Source of the DNA: Caecitellus pseudoparvulus
Taxonomy: Eukaryota; Bigyra: Bicosoecida
Direction of reading: 5' to 3'
NCBI GenBank assembly: GCA_965644315.1
Contig: CBFFRQ010000013.1
Location: forward strand, 496,001-560,000
Length of the DNA: 64,000 bases
A model generated the notes under the pieces. It was not told where the DNA came from, did not search any database, and worked only from the letters and a program-made list of their open reading frames with translations. The position numbers and the translations under genes are program-made. The stretch's first letter is position 1. The number at the start of each line of letters is the position of its first letter. Positions 11,001-19,111 of this stretch are shown in pieces.

Positions 11001-12637
11001 GGTGTGGCACCTGCACCCTGCTGCGCTGAGGGTGTGTCTTGTGGGTCAGGATGCCGCACCACCCCCACCAGGACACCATGGCAATTCCGCGTGCTTTGGT
11101 CCATGAACACAACAGGAGCGGTAGACCTTGGCCACGTGGCTCCTCGTGGGCCAGGGCCAGGCGTCACAATGCTGCTGTGTCTCTGCCCAGCTGCTCCAGC
11201 CGGCAAGGCGGTGGAGACTTCACCTGCGACAGCGCCAGGGAGAGCAGGAACAGGGCTCGACCAACTAGTTCGGTTGGAGGGTACACCGACTATGCAAGGG
11301 TTGTCAGGGTCCAAACAAGCTGCAGAGGGGTGCAGTGCGAAGATCAGTTGGCTGTACAGCTCTTGTGGCAATCTGCCTTGCCCTGCACGCATGGGCGCCG
11401 GGACGGCATTCGTCATGAACACACCACCTGAGCCCCCGCATCGTGCCGTCACGCTGCTATTCAAATCATGCAAGTGGGAGGGGGGCAAGCAAGGAGCGGC
11501 AGAATCTAAACTGCCCGCTCCGCCCCCCGCCCTGCTTGCCTCTACTGGCCCTGCAACTTTGCCGACTGTGTCACAGTGGAAGGAAGAGGAGAGGCGAGCG
11601 GGGGACTTGGGGACTATGGAGGGTGCCGGCAGCGCAGCTTGCAATGCGGCGACCTTGGACTTGGACAGCCTTCCACTGAAGGCCATGGCTGTGGTCAGCT
11701 GGCCATGCCAGCCTCCGACAAAGCTATGACGCAGAGGGGGCAGCATGGACTTGCTCTTGGGGTAGGGGAGGTAGCCACTTATGACATCACCGCCATTGAC
11801 GTAGATCGTCGTGGTCCCCGTCCGCAAGAATGTGCTTGGCTGCATGGCCACGACCAAGTGCAGCCACACACCGGGCTGCAGCGAATTTGTCGTGCACAGC
11901 TCTTCCTCCCTGTCAGTGCGCGAACGCACGATGACATGGCCCTTGGCGCCAAGGACGGCTTCCACGCCTTGCAGAGCTTCCGACTCGAAGCGCCAGAGCA
12001 GGGTTTCGCCCCGTCTAGCCCGCCCAGCGCCGGAGGGAGGTGGGCTCTCTGGCTGGCCGCGAGCTCCACCTGGCACCGCCTGCTGGTGCAACTTGAGCCA
12101 CAGGGCAACTGTCAAACCATCAGCAGGCCAGGCGGCAATTTCAGGAACATGCAGACCACAGCCTGGGCCTGACAGGTCCAGGCAGCTGGGCACGGCAGGC
12201 TGCTGCAGCAACGATGCTTGCAGCGCCACAAGCCTCGTCGCTGACATCTGGGCGCGATGTGCAGCCAAGGGAGGCTCGGATCCGACATGGGCATTGCGCA
12301 GTGGCGTGAGGGCGGCATCCAAAGCGTCCTCAGGACAGCACCGCGAAGCCAGCAAGCGCGTGAGGTGCATCCACGCTGCAGCTTGAGCCGGGGCTGCAGT
12401 GGCCAGCCATGCTGGGGAAGACTGGGCCTCAATGAGGCTACTGAGCAAGCCAGCATCAATGAGCAAGTCCACCAGGCGTGGGTGCAACACCAGCAACTTC
12501 TGCACCGAAACTAACCACCTCGCAAGGTGGTCCGCCACGCTAGGCCCCGTCTCGCAGACGGACGGGCCACTCAGGAGCACGTCGAGGATGGTGGACAGAG
12601 GCGGCACACCATCACCCGCTGATGGATCTACCGCCAT
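2081..12637 (-). CDS. Giant BEACH-WD40 protein with a FYVE finger inside its PH domain
   Basis: An uninterrupted frame of 3,518 residues from the first in-frame ATG at 12637; the frame is open upstream to 12796 but without ATG. A concanavalin/LamG-like segment lies at about residues 150-310, followed by a long helical region. The BEACH-type PH domain begins near 1926 (RVEGTLELSAAGL) and resumes near 2110-2135 (VQAIFSRRFLLRRTALEIVF). Between these halves is a FYVE zinc finger at about 1990-2048 with the ligands CSICEEEF, GKHHCRCCG and VRVCDSC. The BEACH domain spans about 2403-2733 (for example WVLADF, LSKPVGALNP, RQEPFTT, HLHEWIDLIFG and ILNFGQTP). WD40-like repeats fill the C-terminus. BEACH proteins such as ALFY/WDFY3, neurobeachin and LYST act in membrane traffic and autophagy. 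A FYVE finger suggests PI3P membranes, but in WDFY3 the FYVE is C-terminal. Confidence 0.92.
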   Translation of the reverse strand: MAVDPSAGDGVPPLSTILDVLLSGPSVCETGPSVADHLARWLVSVQKLLVLHPRLVDLLIDAGLLSSLIEAQSSPAWLATAAPAQAAAWMHLTRLLASRCCPEDALDAALTPLRNAHVGSEPPLAAHRAQMSATRLVALQASLLQQPAVPSCLDLSGPGCGLHVPEIAAWPADGLTVALWLKLHQQAVPGGARGQPESPPPSGAGRARRGETLLWRFESEALQGVEAVLGAKGHVIVRSRTDREEELCTTNSLQPGVWLHLVVAMQPSTFLRTGTTTIYVNGGDVISGYLPYPKSKSMLPPLRHSFVGGWHGQLTTAMAFSGRLSKSKVAALQAALPAPSIVPKSPARLSSSFHCDTVGKVAGPVEASRAGGGAGSLDSAAPCLPPSHLHDLNSSVTARCGGSGGVFMTNAVPAPMRAGQGRLPQELYSQLIFALHPSAACLDPDNPCIVGVPSNRTSWSSPVPALPGAVAGEVSTALPAGAAGQRHSSIVTPGPGPRGATWPRSTAPVVFMDQSTRNCHGVLVGVVRHPDPQDTPSAQQGAGATPSSPLDADAALRTALTRGMSPEFGLGCSGAGGSVLLRRGSVLHALRRAGGPALFFPILAAAAQAGSPKTAPVLPSLVDAACHSPLLTASAVGCIAAACSASIEQCRLFLHRGGIAALACLLKQLPPSHLTVRLLEHVSLLVSSLAGTVCTGFNAPEPGSPQLASLLQKVAAAAARHLPQARLLVRGKLPFGPAVAAAAQVELLFAWDVWGRAASTAARRHASLTMLLHTMLNGPSVAASVPLNHFLVVTGGGMSDDVKADAFTHACMFACARCLVLLHLGGWGHALQREPMPFATCPPLHCEGDLTDAFFRTQLVACLSQQGVPLPPAALGTTLGCMLTACWEPHRSEGQRGLMLQAVLGLLPAPLSAVPLLQAGVSARSEGDAEAPWSFLEHAESTRLPARLREASQLLSLAPAANTVDARLLEFLQRSGHCAAIWAALQTAKELPVIVLALRVLARYGFWQSHLPDAAAEVQMHYVAGHASMLENALTEAPITFSVYRCCMALLLGLDFSHVVQPSFEAAASSTDSPPCSLPAVLASQPIRHPALIPVCLQILCRAPLWVQLAGLRDWFALLCGDGHDALDGAPLISMGLICRSNRARMMQHARWPLLLAEICFTTQAAAQVQDARAGQELQGHAGFLQACSAGDCPAWVQDSLSTLNQTIDILKQRLLDPDTEQDVKVVSISSAASLRDLPFEHDAARAGASEHPSTPVNLAGLRFFATWKVGQLLLDLLRSPGMSLQLHAAVQDAAVTKWPELWGTLAFGLATQLTAALGLTDALGAQQDGVPPRGFAQLHAMLWPANKDQASEAYDADSISSLLTQVTGTLAKRMGGCRQLWRHSASSRLGIWQDILQFSLRHVFTAACLPSHAPVAPRDAAWSTTLRLVALASHGLDSCPPETAPGCATLRISGLVSLEQGRREVHAAAAMALSRLLSNVQSAVEIGLPHDDADALPTIRAWLITDRSASSDSAAGSEPSPSSSASLPASEHMRHGSHRLPHRGAVLRYGAAQPSTPAAASLSSSKPPSSRSRSRSMPGKRCRPGSDRLEPAAVQAGLRLPLVALAAHFSSEAIQGRAFAGPSCLADRVRDLVRCLTFCRSAPVQAESETPESAATSTPYSLVSADVMAAALDGAFPEAADNYLLSFWLVRLSALRAALHLLESESIPPNFSELLRQLQPDSLTLNVEPKEHEPCDVTGAASELRVQLASLAHAQPTESALAASLVQCAACLVRSDAFHSGRLERLRADASYESAAKETLVTYGMLPFLLLPSDEQRARQYRAEAVATRAARQRGLKATVQLLLWACDTPFWTPAAHPTIPGCLQQGAPVCSVSGGARETHPTFGWVVSAPTTNGGGEAGTFWPTLLDLRTTGVGTIGMPEVLYSVRCHWVTTMARVEGTLELSAAGLTLRPENLIRSDGSVVGRTDVEEAFSHEAITKVAWKPNDDHHHCSICEEEFVGTLVSTGKHHCRCCGSVVCNSCSTQRLALPSHGHLLPVRVCDSCVAAEMQGRMSRATQSSFARETAVGDEAAAGAARGGGCSPSTPSTTRISEDVDLLRNLLMKPHAWPIQAVQAIFSRRFLLRRTALEIVFSRAASGSMPSVASTPPAASGMCASVLANEAPGVHGGWCTEAFAGFLPHVATARHSQHTASTSAPWSHSHVAFAGQPADIGVHLPALFLVLRSEAAARELHAKLRQLQAANAQFAPVLYQSPHSGALAAGMFPAARVDPAVLSSAGVAVTGSGAVLPAGSVVTFSPGGLAQLQPGHGSSHGSGYPMPLPPSKGILEPVATLLPSAGKSRASAASFKFDPYDGGVPGDGSRAPLPLQHGRHDETKQMSPLAVMSDTQPEALAKLLPATQAWRCRLLSNLDYLLLLNSVAGRSTTDWSQYPIMPWVLADFSSESLNLEDGGRLPDGSPDLPGARPGTVWRDLSKPVGALNPARLQRLRADMEVTYEDTPPIPHLKDMEPARGGLSLAALRSLLAGARKSREVADSPDVMGPAPYANLHRGHYSNAVVPVFFFIRQEPFTTAALALQAGRFDHAERLFKSVPAVWESVLQDDMDIKELTPEWYTQLDGGFLRNSGRLNLGTTQSGEVVDHVALPPWADSPAHFIATHRAALESDEVSAHLHEWIDLIFGVKQRGEQAALADNLFKHSTYEGGLGVDLTALDAVQRLGLEMTILNFGQTPPTLFGDAHPKRLSAEDAVHFSATAAISSSLTMLRTTPVRVKIRGVPDSPPIVFLAPLPAHDALLSIAANGEAAVHVFRPAADASTGDVFTFREAPAHRQSRESPNALPGLASMYALHTSTCALSGAGWEDCSVTTALPRHMVQASASGLGTSATLAVFVGGPSVALARRHGLGFRGAAPVSPLASAVCALPSARVLLRGTAPLCDVEVCRLVPHASGAGQPHGFLESVVVHHRLTWHEAPVTVVTHSEDGCLVLTADSSGGMALWRVSVAAGGMDDGHGTLAAALHTFGTEGVGQALAELQPQAQAGHQVSEAGMFWSASTAALAGDCTALSLGASMASDVEASDSHPPILLAGTSPQQVRRGQVGALAELVTPTVMPLLDIGTDFVDLPVLVQGLLMGALAWHNILPCISAVEGASPRDRRWLQHLLEPLGGSTSVSPASLGATMPSAGGTALQTSPVKPPRLGVVPTATDVAGQLAHFLASLRNTPPNVLQAETPTRHLVRSSASAVEGPQSSLEPQRAGVGLPPAAQWTPPILGSIPSVGLPTHEHQTKAAVVNTDAFIGAGALPDTSFSATVRGNIVPSMAEVGAAAQRAAAPAALGPGPATLGKKRRLAHAVAPTAVLAGHASPVVAACLSASIHAALSAGADGLILCHDCRTGRVRWRFHLALHDTEEQLPRSIAVLSTGVAVVVHGRRAVALGLNGDLAAAHVGKQPIVAAIALPRPRSKAHVLFVTERSICIWSVSDCFTREVDVQASSVSPIVSASLSACGRALFCGMRDGQIACYALPDIL

Positions 12638-13076
12638 AAAACCCCTCGGGCCACGAGGATGCCCTCGCTCAGCTCTTAACGGTGGCTGAGGGCCAAGTGA
12701 AGTGCGATGGCTCCCTGCAGGTGCACTGCACCTGATAGCTGGCCCAGCGCTGGCCCACCCGTCAAGCAGAAACTCAGGGACGGGGAGTGGGCGCAAAGCC
12801 GCGACACTATTTTAACAAAGCACATCGTATCTTATGCCGGGTTTTGGGTGATAGGATTTGTCGCTGTGCGCGCTCCAGCACATACGGCAGCTCAGGTGTG
12901 AATGAAGGGGTTGGTAGCAAAACACTATCACTCGTTGCACCCTGACGGAGCAAGTGTCAAGCCAACAACCCAGAGTGGCTGCCCCCCTTACTCTTTACCG
13001 AGTCCATCAATCGTGGCTGCTCTCAAGCAGCCACCGAGGGTGTGCCGGCGTTTTGTGAGCGTTTCAAAGCACTAGC
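12638..13076. promoter_or_regulatory. Divergent intergenic region between the BEACH gene and a small plus-strand gene
   Basis: The 439 bases separate two divergent start codons and must hold both promoters and 5' leaders. The most AT-rich patch is around 12810-12850. The 159 bases next to the BEACH ATG stay open in its frame without an ATG, so they are most likely 5' UTR. I see no motif that I can name with confidence. Confidence 0.4.
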
Positions 13077-13380
13077 ATGGCAGACAAGCAGTCATCCTCA
13101 CCAGCCAACGGTGAGAGGCGGACGAGCATGCATGGAAAGACTAGGCAAACTGTTGCACATCAGATGCGCGCACATTCTTGCAGGCCAATCCGACCAGTTG
13201 GAAGACTTGGTGGCCACACTCATGGGGCAGATTCGGGACAGCGACTGGCTGGACAAAGCCGAGCCGATGGGCATCTCGATCTTCGATCTGGCGGCCCAAG
13301 AGGCTGCCAGTGCACCTTCCAGCGCAGCCTCTGAAAGCAAGGTCCCCGCGACTGAGGGCACATGTACAGACCCCAAGTGA
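13077..13380 (+). CDS. Small protein of unknown function, two exons
   Basis: I propose exons 13077-13110 and 13184-13380 with a 73-nt intron (donor GTGAGA, acceptor TTGCAG). This gives 76 residues. The core (SDQLEDLVATLMGQIRDSDW and onward, then SIFDLAAQEA) looks like two amphipathic helices with a Ser/Ala-rich tail. I do not recognise a family. The shape is like a small coiled-coil adaptor, such as HSBP1-sized proteins, but the residues do not match well enough to assign one. An unspliced frame from 13042 would give 112 residues with the same C-terminus. It converges on TMCO1, with 37 bases between the two stop codons. Confidence 0.5.
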
Positions 13381-13417
13381 TGGCTGCATTGGCTGGGGGA
13401 GCTCCTTGCGCCAGTCC

Positions 13418-14205
13418 TCAGCAACCCTTGCGGTCTGCGTCCCGCTGCAGCCGGTCCCATTGCTGGCTGAACATGCTGTTCATTCGGGGACCTTGCTGCC
13501 CGATGAGTTTGGTGATGATGGGTCGTGCGCCCATGGAGCACAGTGCATAGATCCACGCCTGTCAAGGAGAGGCGTGGGTTCGGTATTGAGGAGGCTGCAT
13601 GGCGCACGCTGTCAGCACGCGGCGCCACTCACGAAGCCAACTTGGGCGTAGTCCTCGCCTTCCAAGCCTCGGTGGGAAATGCTCTGCAGGAAGGAGATGG
13701 GCACGAAAGGGCTGCGTGCAACTACCACTCCACTGTACGCAGAGGACATGAACTGGTAGATGAGAATGAATGCACCGGCCATGCACACAGTCGAGACAAG
13801 CTGGGATCGGGTCAGCTGCATGCTGACATGGGCCAAGTCCCGCTCTGCCGAGTTCAGCAGTTTCTCGTGCTTGCCTCGTCGCTTGACGTCTACCACTCGC
13901 CCCTTGATGTCATCAACTGTAAGCAGGCGGTTGGACCAGGTTCACGTTTCGCGGTCGTCAGGGTCTTCTTTGCTCGCGCTCACCTTTGGCCTGGGCTCTG
14001 GACACCTTCCTTGTGAGCTGCTTGTACCATTCATGGCGGTAGATGAAGAACCAGTTGAGACCTGGAGGGAGGAAAGATGTCAGGTAGGTCGGCCACGTAC
14101 AATGCAATTTCCGCACGCGAGGCTGCACGGCGCCTGCATACCTTCCGTGGCGAGCGCAGCGAGCAAAGACATGGCCACAATCGTAACGAGATCAATCACT
14201 GCCAT
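13418..14205 (-). CDS. TMCO1: TMCO1, ER calcium-load-activated channel / Oxa1-superfamily protein
   Basis: Four exons (14205-14142, 14061-13984, 13916-13633, 13558-13418) joined by introns of 80, 67 and 74 nt give 188 residues, the length usual for animal TMCO1. The first membrane helix is AVIDLVTIVAMSLLAALATE, followed by the conserved LNWFFIYR segment, a charged helical hairpin, and a second hydrophobic block ending in VVVARSPFVPISFLQ and ISHRGL. The last exon restores the final membrane helix (WIYALCSMGARPIITKLIG), which no unspliced frame contains. TMCO1 belongs to the Get1/EMC3/TMCO1 branch of the Oxa1 superfamily. It is described as an ER calcium leak channel and as part of the multipass translocon. 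Frames are continuous at all three junctions, so the model is strong. Confidence 0.93.
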
Positions 14206-14452
14206 GCTGCTTGTGCTTGGGGTGGGGACTAGGGGGTGCGTGGAAGTCTGCTTGGTGGGTGTGGGCGGCGATGAGCCCCTCACTCTGCAACAGCGACTGC
14301 TGAACTCTCCAGCTGACAGGTCATGAGCATACGGGGACTGCATGCCTGGGCACATCGATCAAGGTGGAATTTCGGTTTTGATTTCTTCATTTGCCCAGGT
14401 TTGTTCTGCGACGCTGGCAGGTGGAGGCAAGGTTGGCTTTCCCTGGACTTGT

Positions 14453-16277
14453 TCAGGTCCAGTTCTGAAAGTTGCCAAAGAGAAGAGGCCCCAGCACGCC
14501 GTACAAGGCAAGCCAAAGCACAACCCTACCAGCAGGGGAACACACTCGCATGGGTTCATCTGATGCAGGCATGAGCAGCGCCAAGTACCAGTAGACGACA
14601 GGCGAGCTGCTTGCCAGGAAACGTGTCACAACCTGGATGTGCATAATGACCACAGCGACAAGCAGCATCAAGGCCAAGTGACACCCGTAGGGCAGCACAC
14701 CCGCTTCACAGAGGGGCGTCGTGGGTGCCTCAGCTCCCTCTGTCGTGCCCAGCACCTGCACTGTGTCTGGTTCCTGTCTGGGCCCACCCCCTCCACGCCG
14801 CGTGAGACCACCCAACTCAGGCATGAGGGAGTGCAAGAGGTCTTGCCCTGCTGCTTGTGCGGCCTCAGCTTTCTTCGCTGAGCCACGTTCCACAGGTGGA
14901 TCCGCCAAGGCAGTGCTGGTTGGCTGCAGCATGCCCTGCAGCAGACTCGACAGCAAACCAAGCTGCCGCGAGCCACCTTCCACTGCCAAGTACAGGCAGG
15001 CTGCGGCGCCGGCGCTGAGCATGGGGGCGGCAAAGAGGAACTGGGGAACTTGCTTTAGCTGGTAGTACTTAAAAGGACCCACACCCCAGTACTCTCCCTG
15101 GATGAAGCCATACATGTTTGGCAACACAGACCCATCACACCAGGGTCGGGGGCCTGTGGACAGCTCAGCAGGCAGGGCCAGCTGGAAGGCAGAGAGGAGC
15201 GCCTCCCGAACGCTCAGCGGCGCTACCTCGCAGTATGTGTACTTGCCATACAGCTGGAACAAGACATAGGGGGTGAGTGCCAGGGCAGAGGCGCCAATCG
15301 AGGATCCCCACACCAGCACAGCCTGCACACCCCGAATCGGTCCCCGCGTCGTGACCTGCAGGCGCAGCGCGCTGTACAGCAGATACCCCACCAGCAATGT
15401 TCCGTTGCTGCGCAGAGCCCCTGCGACTGCAAAGGCAAGCCCAGCGCCCCAGGTTGAGACGACTACCCCCAAGGCAGCGCTCATCGGCATGCGCTGCTCT
15501 TGTTTGCGCACGCAGGCTGCCGAAGGATGCGCTTGTTGAGACCACGCCGCCACGGATTCCAGCAAGTACATGCCAGTGAACGATGCAAGGGCAAACGGCC
15601 TGGTTGGGGGGCAGAGAGGTGGGGTGATGCTCGAGTGGAATGTCGCAAGCAGCAGGTTCACGTGCTCACCCCTCAGAGTACACTGCCGAGAGGAAGACAT
15701 TTCCGGGGGAAGCAGCGAAGATTGCTGCGGCAAGAAGCGCATACCGCCTCGAGTTCAAAACATACCGCGTAAGTAGGTACAGCATGCCTGCTGCAGCTAT
15801 GGCGGCCGCGTTTCTGTGCAGCGGGAGAGCGAAGAGAGGCTGCGGAAATTGCTTCGACCAACACCAGCCGCTACCTTACGTGACTAGTACACCGGCCAGG
15901 AGCAGGAGGGAGCGGCGAGAGAGAGGGAGGACGCCTTGAAAGACTGCATCAATGGCGCTTGCTACCACTCCCATGCAGAGGGGCAGGCCAGGGAAGAACG
16001 CATGGAACATCTCGTAGGTATACCCATGTTGTGCGATGTGAGTGTAAAACACGCCGTCCCAGTGCGACAGCGGTCCAAGCAGGCGCAAGACGAGAGCGTC
16101 CCATGGACCTTGGTCACCGACAACCACAGAGGGGTCAATGGATGCACTGCTATCGTAAGGAGCACTCAGAGTCGCCAGGAGGGCAGTGAGCCCGACAGTT
16201 GCGAAGCGCCATGTGGCAGAGATGACGAGAACCCACGCCACGTCCCTGCGCACGCTGGCCATGGCAGCGGCTGCCAT
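14453..16277 (-). CDS. PIGV: GPI mannosyltransferase 2 (PIG-V)
   Basis: Exons 16277-15880, 15813-15670 and 15599-14453, with introns of 66 and 70 nt, give 562 residues. PIG-V adds the second mannose to the GPI anchor precursor in the ER lumen, using dolichol-phosphate-mannose. Family landmarks are SHWDGVFYTHIAQHGY near residue 71 (the luminal HWD region) and the nearby AFFPGLPL. They continue with SPGNVFLSAVYSEG across the second junction, RSNGTLLVG, a central QLKQVPQFLFAAPML and the C-terminal YGVLGPLLFGNFQ. Several hydrophobic helices follow the expected multi-pass layout. The ATG at 16277 is chosen because it starts just before the first membrane helix; the frame is open upstream into the kinesin 3' end. 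A poorly conserved loop rich in Ala, Gly and Pro makes it longer than animal PIG-V. Confidence 0.9.
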
Positions 16278-16381
16278 GAGCCGCAGCACTGACGGGGCGA
16301 AATTCACATCGCATTGGCTAGCTGCAGTTCCAGTGAATTTGCCTGGTCTGCGCAACGCCTCCCCTCCTGCGCCTCCCGAAT

Positions 16382-18808
16382 TCAAGTTTCCGGCTGGGAG
16401 AACTCCAGACGCTGCGCCACTGGACTTGTCAAGTCAGCTTCGCGTGGAAAGTGGAGAGGGCGGTTGAGTCCCAAGGTATCGTGTGGGTTTCGAGCAGCAA
16501 GAAGTTGCTCTTGGGAGTCCAGCAGCGCCTGAAAGCGCGCCTGTTTGGCAGCCCAACGCCGCTCGCGTTGCTGCAGCAGAGCTTGGGTGCGGCTGTCTGC
16601 GTGTATCTCTGCAATGCGCTGAATCGCCCTGGCAAGTGCAGGCGAAGAGAGGCGACCCAAGGCACTCTGTAGATCGGCCCCGCGCCCCACAGCTTCTGCC
16701 ACGCCCTGTGCCTCTGTGTCACTGCCGACATGCGGAGTGGCAGCTGCTGCGAGAGGGCTCCCGCGAGCTGTGGGTCCGGTGGAGCCCGCCGTGGCCAAGT
16801 TCAACTCGCTGCGCAGCTGCTCCACGAGCTGCCAGTGCTGCTTGGATTCCTCAGAGGACCCACTAGAGTCAGCCAGGGTAGCCTGGACGGTAGCAGCTGC
16901 CAGTCTCTTGCGCAGGGAGCGAATGGCACCTGGCGCAGCACCCGTAGGGGCTGAGTCCAGGCCTTGCATGGCCTCTCGAATGCTGGTTTCCAACTCGTCA
17001 TCGAACGCGTCCCCGATGCTGGAGATATTTGACAATGAAGCGGGGCTTGCCTTGCTGCAGCTGCCACTTGGGGAGGCTTCCCCTGCAAGCCAAGCGGAGT
17101 TGCCGCTGGGAGGACACGATGCGGGGTTGGCAGCTGATTGATGGCTCCCCCTTGAAGGCTTTGAGGGCGTGTGGCGCGGGACTTGCAGCTGAGACAAGCT
17201 GGAGGACTCAGCAGTGGCCAAGGCTGACCTCAGCATGCCGATCTCAGATCGCGCAGCTGCCAGATCCGCTTGCATCGCTGCTGCTTCGGCCTTTGCCTCC
17301 TGCACGTGTCGTGCCATGCCTGCAAGGGCCCTCCTCGCGTCAGCCAGCTCACGCGCCACGCTGTCATCCTGCTCCCGCTCGCGCTCGTCAAGCAGTTGCG
17401 GCGGTGTTGGCCAGCTGTGGCCATGGAAACCTCGCAGACACGCCGCACACCAGCGCATGTGAGCAGCGAGAGACGCTTGGCGCGGGGTCAGAGCCTCGCC
17501 ACGCCCCACCACCCACTGCACCACCTCATCCAGACGGTCCGCTGCAGTGCCACAGTCTGCCAGGGTTCGAGCTGGCGGCGATGGAGGGGGCGGGCTGAAA
17601 GGCTGGTGCGGCCCTGCAAATGGCACTGGAGGGGGAGCAGCCTCTAACGGCGATGGCTTCAGTGCGCTGGCCTGCTGGCCAGGCAGGGGCACAGGTGCAA
17701 GCCGGGCTGCTGGGTGGTTGGAGATGTTCAGCACTCGCCGTGCATACCTCAGAGTGCTGTGGGTTTCGTGCGCATTGCAGGCAGCAGGCCCGACGCACGC
17801 GATGAAGACTGTGTGACTCTGCCCGCCCAGGCTGTTCTGCAGCAGGCGCGTGAGCTTGGAGTCGCGGTAGGGGATGTGCCCTTCGCCGTCTGACAGTGCC
17901 ACGATCACGTTGCCCAGCGCAAGCAAGCCCTGGTTGATGCCGATGCTCTCTGTAAGTTGCGCCCCCTTGGCTTGTGTCTTCTTCTGCCGTTCGCTGCCTG
18001 CCAGGTCCACCAGGCGAATGTGCGCGTGGACCTGGCGTTCCTGCCCATCCACGAGCAGCTGCCTACCTGCCAGTGCGATGGTGAAAATGGCGTGGGACCG
18101 GGAAGAAGCGGGGGACATGGGCGTGGAGCCTGTCGCCCGAGCCGCTAGCCCGCGAGCCAGCAGTTGCTGGAAGTCGCCAAACTCGGCAACGTCCGCGGAT
18201 GTGGCCCCTGTCAGCTGCGTCGCGCCGCTGGCCGTGCGGCGCAAGGACACTTGCCCTGCACCTGTGGGGCCCTGCAGTAGGTCACGAATAGTACCATTGT
18301 ACACTTCCAGGAAGGACACGCTCACTGAGAGGTGGGTCAGACCTTGTGGCCCGGCAAGGCCCGCCGCCACGGCTGCTTGCGTGGCTTGCAGTGTCTGGGC
18401 GACTTGGCGGCACACCCTCGGCAGGATACCCTCGCCGGGCGCACCGGCTTCAATCGTTTGAACATGGGAGGCTTCCAGCCCCATGGTGTGCGTCTTGCCG
18501 CTCCCTGTTTGCCCGTACGCAAGGACTGTGGAGGAGACTCCATTGCACGCTCGAGGCACCAGCTCCGTCAGCCCGAGGCTGTCAAAGACGTCGTGCTGCG
18601 TGGCGTGGGGACCAAGGCAGGCAGAGAAGCCATACACCGAGTCCTCATGTTGTACTGCATGCCTGCTCCGAACAAACGTGACAGTCCGTCCCGCGCGCCC
18701 AGTCTCATGGGCAAGGGTCGGGCGCACCCTCACAGCGACTCTCACGCCAGATTCCGCACATGCGGGGTCTGCGCTGGCTGTGGGCTTCTCAGCTTCGAGG
18801 GCAGCCAT
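16382..18808 (-). CDS. Kinesin-4-like motor protein
   Basis: A single exon of 808 residues from the ATG at 18808. The motor domain covers about residues 22-370. It contains the P-loop GQTGSGKT (99-106), switch I SPASSRSH (232-239) and switch II DLAGSE (268-273). The run LAGSERQKKT, then GINQGLLALGNVI and YRDSKLTRLLQNSLGG, is closest to the kinesin-4/KIF4 branch as I know it. The conserved Asn that opens switch I (NxxSSRSH) is Ser here. After the motor comes a proline-rich linker, then a coiled coil (about DEREREQDD to RSALATAESS), a Ser-rich segment and a second short helical stretch. Kinesin-4 proteins act on the spindle midzone, chromosome arms or intraflagellar transport; which applies here is unknown. 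Confidence 0.93.
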   Translation of the reverse strand: MAALEAEKPTASADPACAESGVRVAVRVRPTLAHETGRAGRTVTFVRSRHAVQHEDSVYGFSACLGPHATQHDVFDSLGLTELVPRACNGVSSTVLAYGQTGSGKTHTMGLEASHVQTIEAGAPGEGILPRVCRQVAQTLQATQAAVAAGLAGPQGLTHLSVSVSFLEVYNGTIRDLLQGPTGAGQVSLRRTASGATQLTGATSADVAEFGDFQQLLARGLAARATGSTPMSPASSRSHAIFTIALAGRQLLVDGQERQVHAHIRLVDLAGSERQKKTQAKGAQLTESIGINQGLLALGNVIVALSDGEGHIPYRDSKLTRLLQNSLGGQSHTVFIACVGPAACNAHETHSTLRYARRVLNISNHPAARLAPVPLPGQQASALKPSPLEAAPPPVPFAGPHQPFSPPPPSPPARTLADCGTAADRLDEVVQWVVGRGEALTPRQASLAAHMRWCAACLRGFHGHSWPTPPQLLDEREREQDDSVARELADARRALAGMARHVQEAKAEAAAMQADLAAARSEIGMLRSALATAESSSLSQLQVPRHTPSKPSRGSHQSAANPASCPPSGNSAWLAGEASPSGSCSKASPASLSNISSIGDAFDDELETSIREAMQGLDSAPTGAAPGAIRSLRKRLAAATVQATLADSSGSSEESKQHWQLVEQLRSELNLATAGSTGPTARGSPLAAAATPHVGSDTEAQGVAEAVGRGADLQSALGRLSSPALARAIQRIAEIHADSRTQALLQQRERRWAAKQARFQALLDSQEQLLAARNPHDTLGLNRPLHFPREADLTSPVAQRLEFSQPET

Positions 18809-19111
18809 GCCAAGAGATAAGAAAGAAATCTTTATAGGGTTTCTCACCGCGAATACTTCGGCTGCGTTGCAGGCGGAGGCTTGACGTTGTGTGTCGGCTT
18901 GCTGAGGGACGCGGTTCAAATGCCGCAGGCCACAAGCACAAAGCAGCGACGTTGACTGCACAGCCCGCAGGGGGTCGCAGTGCAAGCTTGAGGAGGGAAA
19001 CTGTACGATTCAAAATTGCGCTGCTGCTGAATTTCTGCTCTGCCCAATTGATCTTCGGTGCAGGATTGCCCTGAGCAGCCGCCACTGTGCGCAGGTGCGG
19101 AAATCGCCGCA
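18809..19111. promoter_or_regulatory. Divergent intergenic region between kinesin and SENP8 genes
   Basis: About 300 bases lie between two divergent start codons and must contain both promoters. The kinesin reading frame stays open upstream to 18985 but has no ATG there, which fits a leader. No TATA box or other nameable element stands out. Confidence 0.4.

Noticed and set aside
10545-11729. Plus-strand open frame of 394 codons
   Set aside because: It lies antisense to the BEACH gene, has no domain and reflects the GC-rich codon pattern of the opposite strand.
18895-18945. tRNA-like T-loop GGTTCAAATG with a four-pair stem
   Set aside because: No matching acceptor stem or D-arm can be built around it.
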